A stretch of 39,611 nt of DNA from Collinsella aerofaciens (GTDB taxonomy: Bacteria > Actinomycetota > Coriobacteriia > Coriobacteriales > Coriobacteriaceae). Both the position numbers and the translations under genes were made by a program. The DNA is taken from positions 1 through 39,611 of the forward strand of contig NZ_WQPL01000025.1 in NCBI RefSeq assembly GCF_018785245.1, in the 5' to 3' direction. The notes beneath the pieces were generated by a model. That model was not told the origin of the DNA. It did not search any database and saw nothing but the letters and a program-made list of their open reading frames with translations. Of this stretch, positions 1 through 7,968 are shown piece by piece. Each line of letters opens with the position of its first letter. Within the stretch, counting starts at the first letter, position 1.

Positions 1-60
1 CGCCGGAAGCGCACCCGCAAGAGCCCGCGGATATTAGCTTGCCAGGCAAGCGTCGACTAA
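1..60 (+). CDS. Possible 3' end of a truncated upstream ORF
   Basis: Reading from base 1 in frame 1 gives 19 codons rich in Arg and Lys, ending in a TAA at 58-60 (last residues ACQASVD). The window edge cuts off anything upstream. The stretch is too short to recognise a family or to show codon bias, so it may equally be non-coding. Confidence 0.15.
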   Translation, partial: RRKRTRKSPRILACQASVD

Positions 61-97
61 GCCATGCAGCGTGCGCGGGCCCTCCCGACGGGAAACG

Positions 98-223
98 AAA
101 AAGCCCGGTTTAAAACCGGGCTCGAACAAACACGCCTATTGACAATGGCTTTCTCATATTAAAAAGCCCGGTTTAAAACCGGGCTCGAACAAACACGCCT
201 ATTGACAATGGCTTTCTCATATT
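98..223. repeat. 63-bp tandem duplication carrying a hairpin
   Basis: Two identical 63-bp units lie head to tail at 98-160 and 161-223. Each begins with five A residues and a near-perfect palindrome with stem arms AGCCCGGTTT / AAACCGGGCT, then a spacer containing TTGACA and the 17-mer CAATGGCTTTCTCATAT. Read on the minus strand, each palindrome is followed by a run of five T, so each unit could act as a minus-strand intrinsic terminator; on the plus strand there is no T tract. The TTGACA has no -10 element at proper spacing. Confidence 0.85.
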
Positions 224-224
224 A

Positions 225-257
225 AAGGGGTCGCCGCCGCTAAGGCGTTGACCCCTT
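225..257. other. Hairpin downstream of the tandem repeat
   Basis: Arms AAGGGGTC (225-232) and GACCCCTT (250-257) enclose a smaller CGCC/GGCG stem. There is no clear T tract on either strand. Together with the two hairpins of the tandem duplication it makes three stem-loops in 160 bp. The rest of 258-394 shows nothing I can interpret. Confidence 0.5.
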
Positions 258-394
258 AATCCAAGCAACGGCGCTGCCCAGCTTTCCAGAACTTGGGCTG
301 CCGTCGACACTATTCTACCCACGAATGACATTTTGAACAATCGGCAATGCCGCTCCAAAAGCCAGGCACAACTGGCACAACCTAGGCGGTCGCT

Positions 395-428
395 GAATGT
401 GACAAAGGGACTGCCCTTTGTCACATTC
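395..428. promoter_or_regulatory. Perfect 15-bp inverted repeat upstream of the TetR gene
   Basis: Arms GAATGTGACAAAGGG (395-409) and CCCTTTGTCACATTC (414-428) are exactly complementary with a 4-nt loop ACTG. It lies about 90 bp before the TetR start codon. It could be an operator, but its core resembles the palindromic intergenic repeats seen after lgt and before yebC, so it may instead belong to that repeat family. Confidence 0.6.
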
Positions 429-439
429 CAAATATTGCC

Positions 440-488
440 TTTACGTGTTGATACACACGGTGTGCAATAATACTCGCACTGTGCAATA
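440..488 (+). promoter_or_regulatory. Candidate promoter/operator region of the TetR-activase operon
   Basis: This stretch holds a short palindrome CACACGGTGTG (about 454-464) and the direct repeat TGTGCAATA at 461-469 and 480-488, a 19-bp period. TTTACG (440-445) or TTGATA (448-453) could serve as -35 and the A/T-rich AATAATAC (466-473) as -10, but the spacing is not ideal for either. A TetR-type regulator directly downstream makes autoregulation here plausible; that is inference. Confidence 0.35.
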
Positions 489-517
489 GCGTACAGTCTG
501 AGTAACAAGGAGGACGC

Positions 518-1228
518 TTGTCCCAGCTCGAGAAATGTGATCGCCGGTCCCTTCGCTCGCAGCGCGCCCTTCGCCAGGCGCTTGCCAGCGAGCTTGCCGA
601 AAGCGGCGACCTTTCGCGCATTAACGTCGCGTCGCTCACCGAGCGCGCCGGTCTTACGCGTCGAACGTTCTATTCGCACTACCGCGATATCCCCGACTTT
701 ATCAGCCAGATCGAGGACGGCCTGCTTGCCGAGATTCGCGAGCGGGTGGAGCTTATCACCGCAGCTCAATTACCCGATCTTTACCGCAACATCGACGAGC
801 TCGAGCCGGCACCCGGTTCGGTTGAGCTGCTTCGCTATCTTGCGGCTAATCGCGACCTTATCGGGGCCCTACTGGGGCCGGGCGGCGACCCCGCCTTTAT
901 TAAAAAGATCATCGATACCGCACGCGAGGCCGTGGTGCCGCGTGCACAGACGGGCATCTTGGGCCTGGCACTGGGCACCTTCTTTGACTACTACGTTACC
1001 TATGTCGTGAGTGCCGAGGTCGGCCTGATTCAGCGCTGGTTTGAGCGTGGGCTCACCGAATCGCCCGAGGCCATGGCGCGCATTATGACGGTGCTCGCCT
1101 TTGTGCGCCCCGGCGACCTGTATGGCCAACCCATCGATATCAACGTGCCGGAATACGGCATGAAGCTATTGAATCTGCAGCTCGAGGACGCGGTCGACAC
1201 CACCGCAACCGTCGAGTCCAACAACTAA
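518..1228 (+). CDS. TetR/AcrR-family transcriptional regulator
   Basis: A 236-aa DNA-binding regulator. The N-terminal helix-turn-helix (about residues 36-57) has the TetR pattern, with recognition-helix residues LTRRTFYSHYRD. The rest would be the ligand-binding and dimerisation domain, of the type that follows short TetR headers in Firmicutes and Actinobacteria (DhaS-like C-terminal domain). The start is TTG at 518, chosen because a strong AAGGAGG lies at 507-513, five bases upstream; no ATG is positioned as well. The stop lies 11 nt before the next gene, so the two are very likely cotranscribed and this protein probably controls the large dehydratase-like gene. The ligand is unknown; an acyl-CoA or hydroxy acid would fit the neighbour but is a guess. 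Confidence 0.9.
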   Translation: MSQLEKCDRRSLRSQRALRQALASELAESGDLSRINVASLTERAGLTRRTFYSHYRDIPDFISQIEDGLLAEIRERVELITAAQLPDLYRNIDELEPAPGSVELLRYLAANRDLIGALLGPGGDPAFIKKIIDTAREAVVPRAQTGILGLALGTFFDYYVTYVVSAEVGLIQRWFERGLTESPEAMARIMTVLAFVRPGDLYGQPIDINVPEYGMKLLNLQLEDAVDTTATVESNN

Positions 1229-1239
1229 GAGGAGAGACA

Positions 1240-4200
1240 ATGAGCAAACTCGTCGAGGGCATCAAGGACCGCATGGTCGCTGCTGCACGCGAGGCCGCGC
1301 CCGCCGTGGTGGACGCCGCGCAGAAGGCCGCGACCGCGGCCGCCGAGAAAGTTGCCGAGGCAGTTGCCGATGCCAAGAACGCGGCAGGGGAAACGTCCGT
1401 CGCTAGCGAGCCCGTCACCGCCGCCGAGCCCGTAGCCGCCGCCCACGCCCCCGAAGGCGCGATCTTCAACCCCGGCAACGCCCACGGCAACCTGCACCTG
1501 GGCATCGACGTGGGCTCCACCACCGTTAAGCTCGCCGTGCTCAACGACGACAACCAGATCGTCTACGCCAAGTACCAGCGCCACCACACCGACGTCCGTG
1601 CCTGCGCCCGAGACCTGTTCGAGGGCGCCGCGACCGTGCTGCCGACGGCCCAGATGACCTGCGCCATCACCGGCTCGGGCGGCCTTCTGCTGTCCCAGTG
1701 GCTCGACCTGGAGTTTGTCCAGGAGGTCATCGCCAGTAAGCGTGCCGTCGAGACCCTCATCCCGGCCACCGATGTCGCCATCGAGTTGGGTGGCGAGGAC
1801 GCCAAGATCATCTACTTCGATAACGGCATCGAGCAGCGCATGAACGGCACCTGCGCCGGCGGCACGGGTGCGTTCATCGACCAGATGGCAACCCTGCTGC
1901 ACACCGACGCCAGCGGCCTCAACGAGCTCGCGGCCAACGCCACCACCATCTATCCCATCGCCAGCCGCTGCGGCGTTTTTGCCAAGACCGACGTGCAGCC
2001 GCTGCTCAACGAGGGCGCCCGCCCCGAGGACGTGGCCGCCTCCATCTTCCAGGCTGTCGTGACCCAGACCATCTCGGGCCTGGCGTGCGGCCGTCCCATC
2101 CGCGGCAACGTCGCCTTCCTGGGCGGCCCGCTGCAGTATCTCTCCGAGCTGCGCCACCGCTTCTACCTCACGCTCAATCTGGACGAGGAGCACCGTATCG
2201 TGCCCCAAAACGCTCACCTGTTTGTGGCGAGCGGCGCCGCCATGGCGCACGAGTCCAACAAGCTCAGCACGTTCCCGCAGCTCATCGGGGCCATCGATGC
2301 CCTGGGTGACACGCAGGGTGCCGAGGTTGAGCGTCTGGATCCGCTCTTTGCCACCGACGAGGACTTTGCCGAGTTCAAGGGCCGCCACGACACCGAGGTC
2401 GTCCCCAAGGGCAAGCTCGAAGGCTACACCGGCCGCGTGTTCATCGGTATCGACGCCGGTTCCACCACCATGAAGGCCGCGCTCGTGGGCGAGGACGGTC
2501 AGCTGCTGCACACCTGGTACGGCAACAACAACGGCGACATCCTGGGCACGGCCAAGGTCATCATGGCCGATTTCTACAACCACATTCCCGCCGGTTGCAC
2601 CATCGGCCACGTGACTACCACGGGCTACGGCGAGGCGCTGCTCATCGAGGCCCTCAAGGCCGACTCCGGCGAGATCGAGACCGTCGCGCATCTGCGCGGC
2701 GCCAAGGCGTTCCTGCCCGGCGTCGAGTTCATTCTGGACATTGGCGGCCAGGACATGAAGTGCCTGCGCGTCAAGGACGGCGTCATCGAGCACATCATGC
2801 TCAACGAGGCCTGCTCGTCGGGCTGCGGCAGCTTTATCGAGAGTTTCGCCGTGTCTATGAACATGGACGTGCGCGCGTTCGCCGATGCCGCCATCCATGC
2901 CAAGGCCCCGGTCGATTTGGGCAGCCGCTGCACGGTCTTTATGAACTCGCGCGTCAAGCAGGCGCAAAAGGAAGGCGCCACGGTGGGCGACATCGCGGCC
3001 GGCCTGTCCTATTCCGTCATCAAGAACGCTCTGTTCAAGGTCATTAAGCTGCGCGACCCCAAGGAGATCGGCAGCCAGGTGATCGTCCAGGGCGGCACCT
3101 TTATGTCCGATGCCACACTGCGCGCGTTTGAGCAGCTCACCGGCGTTCATGCCGTGCGTCCCGACATCGCCGGCTGTATGGGCGCCTATGGTGCGGCCCT
3201 GCTCGCCCGCGACCGCGCCGGCGCCGATGGCACCTCGACCATCCTTTCGGCCGAGGACATCGCGCACCTCACCGTGACGCAAAAGCATGTCCGCTGCGGT
3301 CGTTGCTCCAACAACTGCCAGCTCACCGTCAACGATTTTGGCGGCGGTAGGCGCTTCATTACCGGCAATCGCTGCGAGAAGGGTGCCGGCCACAAAAAGC
3401 AGAAGACCGAGGCCCCCAACCTCTTCAAAAAGAAAAATGAGCTGCTCTTTAACCGCGAGGTCCTGAGCCCCGACGAGGCCCCGCGCGGCACCGTCGGCAT
3501 CCCGCGCGCGCTCAACATGTACGAGAACTACCCCTTCTGGCATGCGTTCTTTACGCGCCTGGGCTTTAGCGTGCAGCTGTCCGACCAGTCGAGCAAAAAG
3601 ACCTACCAGGCGGGCATCGAGTCCATGCCGTCCGAGAGCGTGTGCTACCCGGCAAAGATGAGCCACGGCCACGTGATGAACCTCATCGACCGTGACGTCG
3701 ACTTTATCTGGATGCCGTGCGTGCGTTGGGAGCGCAAGGAGGATCCGACGGCTGGCAACTGCTATAACTGCCCCATCGTCATGAGCTACCCCACGGCGCT
3801 GGCGCTCAATATTGACGAGATCCGCGAGCAGAACATCGAGTTCCTGTATCCGTTTGTGCCGTATCACGACAAGACCGAGCTCAAGCGCCGCCTGTACCAG
3901 GTGCTCGCCGTCGACCGTGTGGCCGATGCTGAGGCCGGTCGCGGTCGCGTGCGCGGTCCTAAAATCACGCGCTCCGAGGTTGATGCCGCCGTCAACGCTG
4001 CTTTTGAGGCCGACGCGCGCTTCCACGAGGATATCCAGACCATGGGCGAGGAGGCTCTCAAGTGGGTCGAGGACCACGGCGGTCACGGCATCGTGCTCGC
4101 CGGTCGTCCCTACCATAACGACCCCGAGATCAACCATGCCCTGCCCGAGCTTATCTCGAGCTTTGGCTTTGCGGTCTTTACCGAGGATTCGCTCGCGCAT

Positions 4201-6021
4201 CTGGTGAAGCCCGAGCGTCCGATTCGCGTCGTCGATCAGTGGATGTATCACAGCCGCCTGTACGCCGTCGCCCGTTTTGTGACGATGCGCAACGACCTGG
4301 ACCTGATTCAGCTCAACTCTTTCGGCTGCGGCCTGGACGCTCTGACCACCGACCAGGTGCAGGAGATTCTGGAAGCCAGCGGCAAGATCTACACCGTGCT
4401 CAAGATCGACGAGGTGTCCAACCTGGGTGCCGCGCGCATCCGCATCCGCTCGCTCATGGCCGCGCTCAAGGACCAGGAGGCCGAGCGCCTGGCCGATGCC
4501 ACGGCCGCGGGCGAGGCCTACGAGCAGGGCGATGCCGCGCCGGTGGCGCCCTCCACGGATGCCCCCGCGTTCGCGAGTCGCAAGTACACGTTCGAGGCGC
4601 AGCGTGAGAGTGCTTCGACCGCGTGGCCCAAGGTGCCCTTTACCGAGCAGATGCGCGAGGAGGGCTACACCATCCTGTGCCCGCAGATGGCGCCGATCCA
4701 CTTTGACCTGGTCAAAGAGGTGTTCCGTGGTGCCGGCTACAACTTGGAGCTGCTGCCCTCGACCGATCACGACGCCGTCGAGGCTGGCCTGCGCTATGTG
4801 AACAATGACATTTGCTATCCGTCGATCCTGGTGACCGGCCAGATTATGGAGGCCATCGAGAGCGGTCAGTACGACCTGTCCAAGACCGCTGTGGTTATCA
4901 GCCAGACCGGCGGCGGCTGCCGTGCCACCAACTACATCGCACTCATCCGCAAGGCCCTGCGCGAGAGCGGTCACCCCGAGATCCCGGTGATCTCGCTTTC
5001 GGCCGTGGCGCTCGGCGAGGACAACCCCGGCTTTAAGATTACGCCGGCGCTGCTTAAGCAGGCAGTCTACGCGGTGCTCTTTGGCGACGTGATGATGCAG
5101 ATGCTCTACCGCTGCCGCCCGTACGAGGCCACGCCCGGTGCCGCCAACGCACTCTACGAGGAGTACATGGCGCGCGCCCGCAAGCTGGCTCCTAAGTTCA
5201 ACCGCCACAACTACACCAAGCTTGCGCGTGAGGCCATCCGCGCGTTCGACAGCATGCCGCTTGTGGGCGAGGGCTCCAAGCCGCGCGTGGGCGTGGTCGG
5301 CGAGATTCTGGTCAAGTTCCACCCCACGGCCAACAACCACGTGGTCGATGTCATTGAGCGCGAGGGCTGCGAGGCTGTGGTGCCGGGCCTGCTTGACTTC
5401 TTCCTGTACTCCATGAGCAACGCGGAGCTACAGAAGGACGAGCTGGGTAGCTCTGCTACAACGCGTGCTGGTATGCAGGCGCTCATCAAACTCGTGGACT
5501 GGATGCGTACGCCGGTGGAGGAGATGCTCGAGAAGTCCCGCCGCTTTGAGGCGCCCGAGCGCATCGGCACTATGGCCGACAAGGCCCGCACGGTGCTTTC
5601 GGTGTGCAACAACATGGGCGAGGGCTGGTTGCTCACGGCTGAGATGCTCGACCTGATCGACCACGGCGCGCCCAACATCATCTGCACGCAGCCCTTTGCG
5701 TGCCTGCCCAACCACGTGGTGGGCAAGGCCGTGATCAAGGAGCTGCGCCGCCAGCACCCCGAGAGCAATATCGTCGCGGTGGACTACGACCCCGGCGCGT
5801 CCGAGGTCAACCAGCTCAACCGCATTAAGCTCATGATCAGCGTGGCCAAGGAAAACATGCGCGCCGGTAAGGGCTTTAAGCTCGAGAAGGTGGCGCCGCT
5901 CGCGATGGACGAGGTCACCGGCCAGATGCGTGCCCATGACGGCTGCGTGAGCTGCGGCTCGGTCGATGAGAGCGCCGTGGCGTCGGTCGCTGAGCGCCTG
6001 GGACGCGGCATTAAGAAGTAG
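1240..6021 (+). CDS. Giant 2-hydroxyacyl-CoA dehydratase activator/dehydratase-like fusion protein
   Basis: A 1593-aa multidomain protein of the BadF/BcrA/HgdC and HgdB superfamilies. Residues 1-75 are an Ala-rich helical leader. Two ASKHA ATPase modules follow, with phosphate loops GIDVGSTT (about 88-95) and GIDAGSTT (about 403-410). Each keeps two cysteines 39 residues apart (Cys205/Cys244 and Cys525/Cys564), the spacing expected for the pair that holds the bridging [4Fe-4S] cluster in HgdC-type activators. A Cys-rich knot RCGRCSNNC (686-693) precedes a DUF2229/HgdB-like half reaching the C terminus, which ends with a CVSCG motif. Activators of this family inject one electron into a dehydratase by ATP hydrolysis; here activator and dehydratase-like parts share one chain. 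The substrate is unknown. RBS GAGGAGAG precedes ATG 1240. A strong terminator follows. Confidence 0.9.
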   Translation: MSKLVEGIKDRMVAAAREAAPAVVDAAQKAATAAAEKVAEAVADAKNAAGETSVASEPVTAAEPVAAAHAPEGAIFNPGNAHGNLHLGIDVGSTTVKLAVLNDDNQIVYAKYQRHHTDVRACARDLFEGAATVLPTAQMTCAITGSGGLLLSQWLDLEFVQEVIASKRAVETLIPATDVAIELGGEDAKIIYFDNGIEQRMNGTCAGGTGAFIDQMATLLHTDASGLNELAANATTIYPIASRCGVFAKTDVQPLLNEGARPEDVAASIFQAVVTQTISGLACGRPIRGNVAFLGGPLQYLSELRHRFYLTLNLDEEHRIVPQNAHLFVASGAAMAHESNKLSTFPQLIGAIDALGDTQGAEVERLDPLFATDEDFAEFKGRHDTEVVPKGKLEGYTGRVFIGIDAGSTTMKAALVGEDGQLLHTWYGNNNGDILGTAKVIMADFYNHIPAGCTIGHVTTTGYGEALLIEALKADSGEIETVAHLRGAKAFLPGVEFILDIGGQDMKCLRVKDGVIEHIMLNEACSSGCGSFIESFAVSMNMDVRAFADAAIHAKAPVDLGSRCTVFMNSRVKQAQKEGATVGDIAAGLSYSVIKNALFKVIKLRDPKEIGSQVIVQGGTFMSDATLRAFEQLTGVHAVRPDIAGCMGAYGAALLARDRAGADGTSTILSAEDIAHLTVTQKHVRCGRCSNNCQLTVNDFGGGRRFITGNRCEKGAGHKKQKTEAPNLFKKKNELLFNREVLSPDEAPRGTVGIPRALNMYENYPFWHAFFTRLGFSVQLSDQSSKKTYQAGIESMPSESVCYPAKMSHGHVMNLIDRDVDFIWMPCVRWERKEDPTAGNCYNCPIVMSYPTALALNIDEIREQNIEFLYPFVPYHDKTELKRRLYQVLAVDRVADAEAGRGRVRGPKITRSEVDAAVNAAFEADARFHEDIQTMGEEALKWVEDHGGHGIVLAGRPYHNDPEINHALPELISSFGFAVFTEDSLAHLVKPERPIRVVDQWMYHSRLYAVARFVTMRNDLDLIQLNSFGCGLDALTTDQVQEILEASGKIYTVLKIDEVSNLGAARIRIRSLMAALKDQEAERLADATAAGEAYEQGDAAPVAPSTDAPAFASRKYTFEAQRESASTAWPKVPFTEQMREEGYTILCPQMAPIHFDLVKEVFRGAGYNLELLPSTDHDAVEAGLRYVNNDICYPSILVTGQIMEAIESGQYDLSKTAVVISQTGGGCRATNYIALIRKALRESGHPEIPVISLSAVALGEDNPGFKITPALLKQAVYAVLFGDVMMQMLYRCRPYEATPGAANALYEEYMARARKLAPKFNRHNYTKLAREAIRAFDSMPLVGEGSKPRVGVVGEILVKFHPTANNHVVDVIEREGCEAVVPGLLDFFLYSMSNAELQKDELGSSATTRAGMQALIKLVDWMRTPVEEMLEKSRRFEAPERIGTMADKARTVLSVCNNMGEGWLLTAEMLDLIDHGAPNIICTQPFACLPNHVVGKAVIKELRRQHPESNIVAVDYDPGASEVNQLNRIKLMISVAKENMRAGKGFKLEKVAPLAMDEVTGQMRAHDGCVSCGSVDESAVASVAERLGRGIKK

Positions 6022-6049
6022 CCGGCCCGCTTTGAGCCGGATATAAGAC

Positions 6050-6086
6050 AAACGGGTGGTAGCCGTACCGGCTACTACCCGTTTTT
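6050..6086 (+). terminator. Intrinsic terminator after the dehydratase-like gene
   Basis: Stem AACGGGTGGTAGCCG with CGGCTACTACCCGTT (one G-U pair), a 3-nt loop, and a following TTTT run. It lies 30 bp after the stop codon and separates this operon from the 3-hydroxyacyl-CoA dehydrogenase gene. Confidence 0.9.
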
Positions 6087-6141
6087 GCTGGACATATGTT
6101 GCGTAAACGCCCCGACTATCACCCTTTGCGAACTTAGATTT

Positions 6142-6266
6142 CGGAAGTATGCGGCAAAATCTGAATAGACCGAGCACACCGAATATGTCCAAGCCCTGTA
6201 CCTGCGGTTTTATTGGCGGAAAATCGGGGTGTGCTCAAGGGTTCCGGAATTTGCCGCATACTTCCG
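6142..6266. repeat. 125-bp imperfect palindrome
   Basis: Outer arms CGGAAGTATGCGGCAAA (6142-6158) and TTTGCCGCATACTTCCG (6250-6266) are a perfect 17-bp inverted repeat. Inner arms GAGCACACC (6172-6180) and GGTGTGCTC (6228-6236) sit exactly 13 nt inside on each side, so the arms are in register. The 47-nt centre shows no obvious pairing. It has the look of a miniature mobile or REP-type element. The remainder of 6022-6436 holds the terminator before it, the 17-mer GGACATATGTTGCGTAA at 6090-6106 (also found near the right end of the window) and the RBS of the next gene. Confidence 0.75.
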
Positions 6267-6436
6267 CAAACGACGTCTCGGTGGCAAAAAAATCGCCCTC
6301 GGCGCCTTGAAATAATGAACAAGTGTAGCCGTTCGCCGCAAATTACCGTCCGTTTATAGAACCCATCCCCAGCGTGCAGTCCCCTTACGGTTGAATAAAT
6401 ACACATCTATGGAATTACGTAAGAGAGGACCGTTCT

Positions 6437-7396
6437 ATGAGCTACAAGACCGTTTGTGTTGCCGGCGGCGGCGTGTTGGGAAGCCAGATTGCCTTTCAGG
6501 CTGCCTACTGCGGCTTTGATGTAACGATTTGGCTGCGCAGCGAGGGCAGCATCGGCCGCACCCAACCCAAGATCGATCATGTGCGCGAGGAGTACATCGC
6601 TGCTATCGAGGGCATGGCGGACGGTACGGGCGAGTGGTGCGCCGGTATCGCCGATAGCGGCCAGCCCTTCGACAAGGAGGCGGCACTCGCCGCCGTTGAG
6701 CGTGCCTACTCCACACTCAAGCTGGAGCTCGATCTTGCCAAGGCCGTGGCCGACGCCGACCTGGTCATCGAGTCTATGGCTGAGGACACTCAGGCAAAGA
6801 TCGACTTCTACAAGAAGCTCGCCCCGGTTCTGCCGCAAAAGACCGTCGTCGTGACCAACTCCTCCACACTGCTGCCGAGTACCTTTGCCAAGTACACCGG
6901 CCGCCCCGAGAAGTACCTATCGCTGCACTTTGCCAACTCCATCTGGAAGAACAACATGACCGAGGTCATGGCCCAGAGCCAAACCGACAAGCGCTATTTT
7001 GACGAGCTCGTCGACTTTGCCAACGACATTCGCATGCTGGCGCTTCCCGTCAACAAGGAAAAGAACGGCTACCTGCTCAATTCCATGCTGGTGCCATGGC
7101 TGCTTTCGGGTCTTGATCTGTACGTCTCGGGCGTGAGCGATCCCAAGAGCATCGACCTCGCGTGGACGCGTGGCACCGGCGCTCCCAAGGGCCCGTTCCG
7201 CGTGTTCGACACGGTGGGCATCCAGACGGCCTACAACATCGTTATGCAGTATCAGAAGGTCCCGGGTCTGGTGAGCCCGCTGCTCAAGAAGATGATGATG
7301 CCCTACAACTTTAAGGCCATGGCCTCCGTCCTCAAGAAAATGCTCGACGAAGGTAAGCTGGGCGAAAGCTCGGGCGAGGGCTTCTTCAAGTACTAA
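6437..7396 (+). CDS. 3-hydroxyacyl-CoA dehydrogenase, NAD-binding type
   Basis: A 319-aa oxidoreductase of the FadB/Hbd (3HCDH) family, interconverting (S)-3-hydroxyacyl-CoA and 3-oxoacyl-CoA with NAD(H). The N-terminal Rossmann loop is VAGGGVLGSQIA (residues 8-19). The substrate loop NSSTLLPS (141-148) and the catalytic dyad His164-Glu176, in HFANSIWKNNMTEV, are kept, although this stretch lacks the Pro-rich form usual in Hbd. The C-terminal helical domain is single and of normal length, so this is a stand-alone enzyme. The start ATG has GAGAGGACC upstream. It is monocistronic as far as can be seen: terminator and palindrome before, palindrome and pseudogene after. The substrate chain length cannot be read from sequence; butanoate-type fermentation or an unusual hydroxy acid are both possible. 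Confidence 0.85.
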   Translation: MSYKTVCVAGGGVLGSQIAFQAAYCGFDVTIWLRSEGSIGRTQPKIDHVREEYIAAIEGMADGTGEWCAGIADSGQPFDKEAALAAVERAYSTLKLELDLAKAVADADLVIESMAEDTQAKIDFYKKLAPVLPQKTVVVTNSSTLLPSTFAKYTGRPEKYLSLHFANSIWKNNMTEVMAQSQTDKRYFDELVDFANDIRMLALPVNKEKNGYLLNSMLVPWLLSGLDLYVSGVSDPKSIDLAWTRGTGAPKGPFRVFDTVGIQTAYNIVMQYQKVPGLVSPLLKKMMMPYNFKAMASVLKKMLDEGKLGESSGEGFFKY

Positions 7397-7435
7397 AAAA
7401 TGATCCCTCGGGGACGGAGGAAAACGGATCATTTT
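7397..7435. repeat. Palindromic intergenic repeat with GGGGACGG core
   Basis: Arms AAAATGATCC (7397-7406) and GGATCATTTT (7426-7435) flank a 19-nt centre containing CGGGGACGGAGG. It abuts the stop codon of the 3-hydroxyacyl-CoA dehydrogenase and may serve as its terminator. The centre resembles those of the palindromes at 14085 and 16345, whereas the stem is different. Confidence 0.65.
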
Positions 7436-7484
7436 CGGCCGCCAACAGTGAGAAGATGGACCCAGAAATAGAAAGGAGTGACAA

Positions 7485-7954
7485 TGGGCCGGCTCGGGCT
7501 TTGAGGACAAGCTGCTGCAAGCCCAGGGCGATTTTTCGCTCAACGCGGGCCAGCACAGTGTGACGTATCTGTCGAGTTCTGACACGGCAACGACCGGTCG
7601 CTACCAGGTGCTGCTGTACGACAACAACTTTGGTGCGGCCGAAAGCTATCCCAAGTTCGACTGGGGCCAGCTGGGCGCCGTGGTGGTGACCGACTACAAC
7701 GAGGGCACGCATTCGTTTGGGCGCATCTTTACAGTGGACGAGACGGCGCGCACCTACGAGCTCGAAGACCAGATCGCCGTGCCGTTTTCGGGCTATGTGA
7801 GCAGTGCGCAGCGCGTTGGTGATTCAAATAGCATGCTCGTGGCATCGGGCCAGGCAGGACCTTTACCGAGTACGATCGGTACGGTCTGGCCATCACCACC
7901 TACGAGATGGAAGCTGAAAAGTACATCTACCGCGTGTATAAGTACGAGCTGTAG
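7485..7954 (+). pseudogene. Aryl-sulfate sulfotransferase (AssT) C-terminal remnant
   Basis: Reading from the TGG at 7485 gives a chain resembling the C-terminal blades of PF05935 arylsulfotransferases (GQHSVTYL, then LLYDNNF, then FTVDETARTYELE). AssT moves sulfate from one phenol to another. The preserved part covers only about the last 155 residues. A good RBS (AAAGGAG, 7472-7478) and ATG at 7484 remain, but that ATG is one base out of frame with the remnant and stops after six codons, as if an internal deletion fused the start region to the 3' end. A second lesion, a one-base deletion near 7855-7860, shifts the frame; the last 30 codons continue to TAG at 7952-7954. Two lesions make a functional product very unlikely. 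Confidence 0.6.
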
Positions 7955-7968
7955 GGCCGCGCTCTGCA

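Noticed and set aside
139-223. TTGACA in the tandem repeat as a promoter
   Set aside because: No -10 element at 16-18 bp in either copy.
173-769. 198-codon minus-strand frame over the TetR start region
   Set aside because: Antisense to the TetR coding start and crossing the 15-bp palindrome; no RBS or recognisable family.
1225-5340. 1371-codon open frame on the minus strand
   Set aside because: It lies fully antisense to the dehydratase-like gene, whose motifs are unmistakable. GC-rich third positions remove stop codons from the opposite strand. No RBS and no domain resemblance.
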